Of a DNA stretch of 6,516 bases, positions 5,905 through 6,516 are shown one piece after another. Source of the DNA: Halovivax sp. (GTDB taxonomy: Archaea; Halobacteriota; Halobacteria; Halobacteriales; Natrialbaceae); contig SLIS01000396.1 of assembly GCA_007135505.1 (NCBI GenBank), positions 1 to 6,516 of the forward strand, read 5' to 3'. Below the pieces are notes generated by a model. It had not been told where the DNA came from, did no database searches, and was given only the letters and a program-made list of their open reading frames with translations. Both the position numbers and the translations under genes were made by a program. Position 1 is the stretch's first letter. Each line of letters opens with the position of its first letter.

Positions 5905-6516
5905 TCTGACCGACCGGACGGTTCTGGTCACCGGCAGCGCGAAGGGGCTGGGGCGTGCACTCGCCCTCTCGCTCGCCGAGTGCGGTGCCGACGTTGCCGT
6001 ACACTACCACACGAGTGCGGAGGCAGCGACCGAGGTCGCCGAAGCGGCCCGCGAACGGGGCGCATCGGCGGTGACGACGGCCCAGGCCGACGTGACAGAG
6101 CCCGAGAGCGTGGACGGACTCTTCAGCACCGTCGAGACGGAGCTGGGGACGGTCGAGTGCCTGGTCAACAACGTCGGCGACTTCGCGCCGACCCACTGGG
6201 CCGAAATCGAGTTCGACGCCTGGCAACGCGTGATTGACACCAACCTGACGGCCACGTACCTCTGTTCGAAGCGTGCGCTCCCGCGGATGCGCGAGGCCGG
6301 GTTCGGCCGAATCGTCAACATCGGGTACGCCTCCGCCGAGAAGGGGCTGGTGAACCCCGAGAACTTCCCGTACTTCGCGGCGAAGGCGGGCGTACTGATG
6401 TTCACGAGAATGCTCGCAGCGGACACGCAGGACGACGGGATCACCGTCAACGCGGTCTCGCCCTACGTGATCGAGAACTCCGCCGAGTTCCCCGCGGAGT
6501 TGCCGAGAGATCGGCC
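5891..6516 (+). CDS. short-chain dehydrogenase/reductase (SDR), partial at the window end
   Basis: The first 208 residues of a classical SDR oxidoreductase are present; about 40-60 C-terminal residues are probably beyond the window. Visible motifs are the Rossmann loop TGSAKGLG (14-21), Asp67 in ADVT, NNVG (93-96), Asn118, and the catalytic set Ser148, Tyr161 and Lys165 (YFAAK), with the normal 13-residue Ser-Tyr spacing. The second strand ends VHYHTS, with no acidic residue, so NADP(H) is more likely than NAD(H). The TGxAK loop and HYHxS strand end resemble the pteridine-reductase-like (PTR1/FolM) branch, although many FabG-type 3-oxoacyl reductases are also similar; substrate cannot be set. 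The usual Pro-Gly after the sixth strand reads Pro-Tyr (VSPYVI, 189-194). The start at ATG 5891 is just before the first beta strand and about 26 bases from a TATA-like element. The gene is divergent from uspA. Confidence 0.88.
   Translation, partial: MDGPDLTDRTVLVTGSAKGLGRALALSLAECGADVAVHYHTSAEAATEVAEAARERGASAVTTAQADVTEPESVDGLFSTVETELGTVECLVNNVGDFAPTHWAEIEFDAWQRVIDTNLTATYLCSKRALPRMREAGFGRIVNIGYASAEKGLVNPENFPYFAAKAGVLMFTRMLAADTQDDGITVNAVSPYVIENSAEFPAELPRDR

Noticed and set aside
5145..5909. A 254-codon plus-strand open frame overlapping the UspA gene
   Set aside because: Arg/Pro-rich shadow frame without family motifs; the antiparallel UspA frame is convincing.
1..6516. A defence island, CRISPR array, mobile element or RNA gene
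   Set aside because: No regularly spaced repeats, transposase or integrase motifs, terminal inverted repeats, or tRNA/rRNA-like sequence were seen. The STAND protein alone does not make a defence system.

Overview
The window looks like chromosomal DNA from a halophilic archaeon (class Halobacteria). GC content is high, third codon positions are almost all G or C, and the proteins are rich in Asp and Glu. Genes appear leaderless, with AT-rich TATA-like boxes about 25-29 bases before the ATG and no convincing Shine-Dalgarno sequence. The protein types (ROK sugar kinase, UspA, a GHWEAYCSG-type ROK zinc motif) also fit haloarchaea. Genus cannot be told from the sequence alone.

Layout from left to right, with strands alternating. 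(1) 1-50: intergenic, with a perfect 16-bp palindrome downstream of the first gene. (2) 51-1028, minus: a complete ROK-family sugar kinase, glucokinase-like. (3) 1041-1350, plus: the C-terminal ATPase domain of a histidine kinase, cut at both ends and without its own stop; this is a decayed gene remnant that also houses the ROK promoter. (4) 1467-4670, minus: a 1067-residue STAND-type signalling ATPase with an N-terminal winged helix, a central NTPase and a long TPR array. (5) 4759-5190, plus: a 143-residue uncharacterised protein with a histidine-spaced helix. It is divergent from the STAND gene across an 88-bp intergenic region with a candidate promoter on each side. (6) 5266-5727, minus: a UspA-type stress protein whose stop codon lies in a 24-bp tandem duplication. 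(7) 5891 to the window end, plus: an SDR-family oxidoreductase, truncated by the window edge.

The genes are mostly single transcription units in alternating orientation, so no operon is evident. A possible functional theme is sugar kinase plus MalT-like STAND regulator, but the only support is proximity. No CRISPR array, tRNA, rRNA, IS element or defence cassette was found. The most unusual items are the histidine-kinase remnant carrying a neighbour's promoter, the archaeal wHTH-STAND-TPR protein, and the small His-rich protein.
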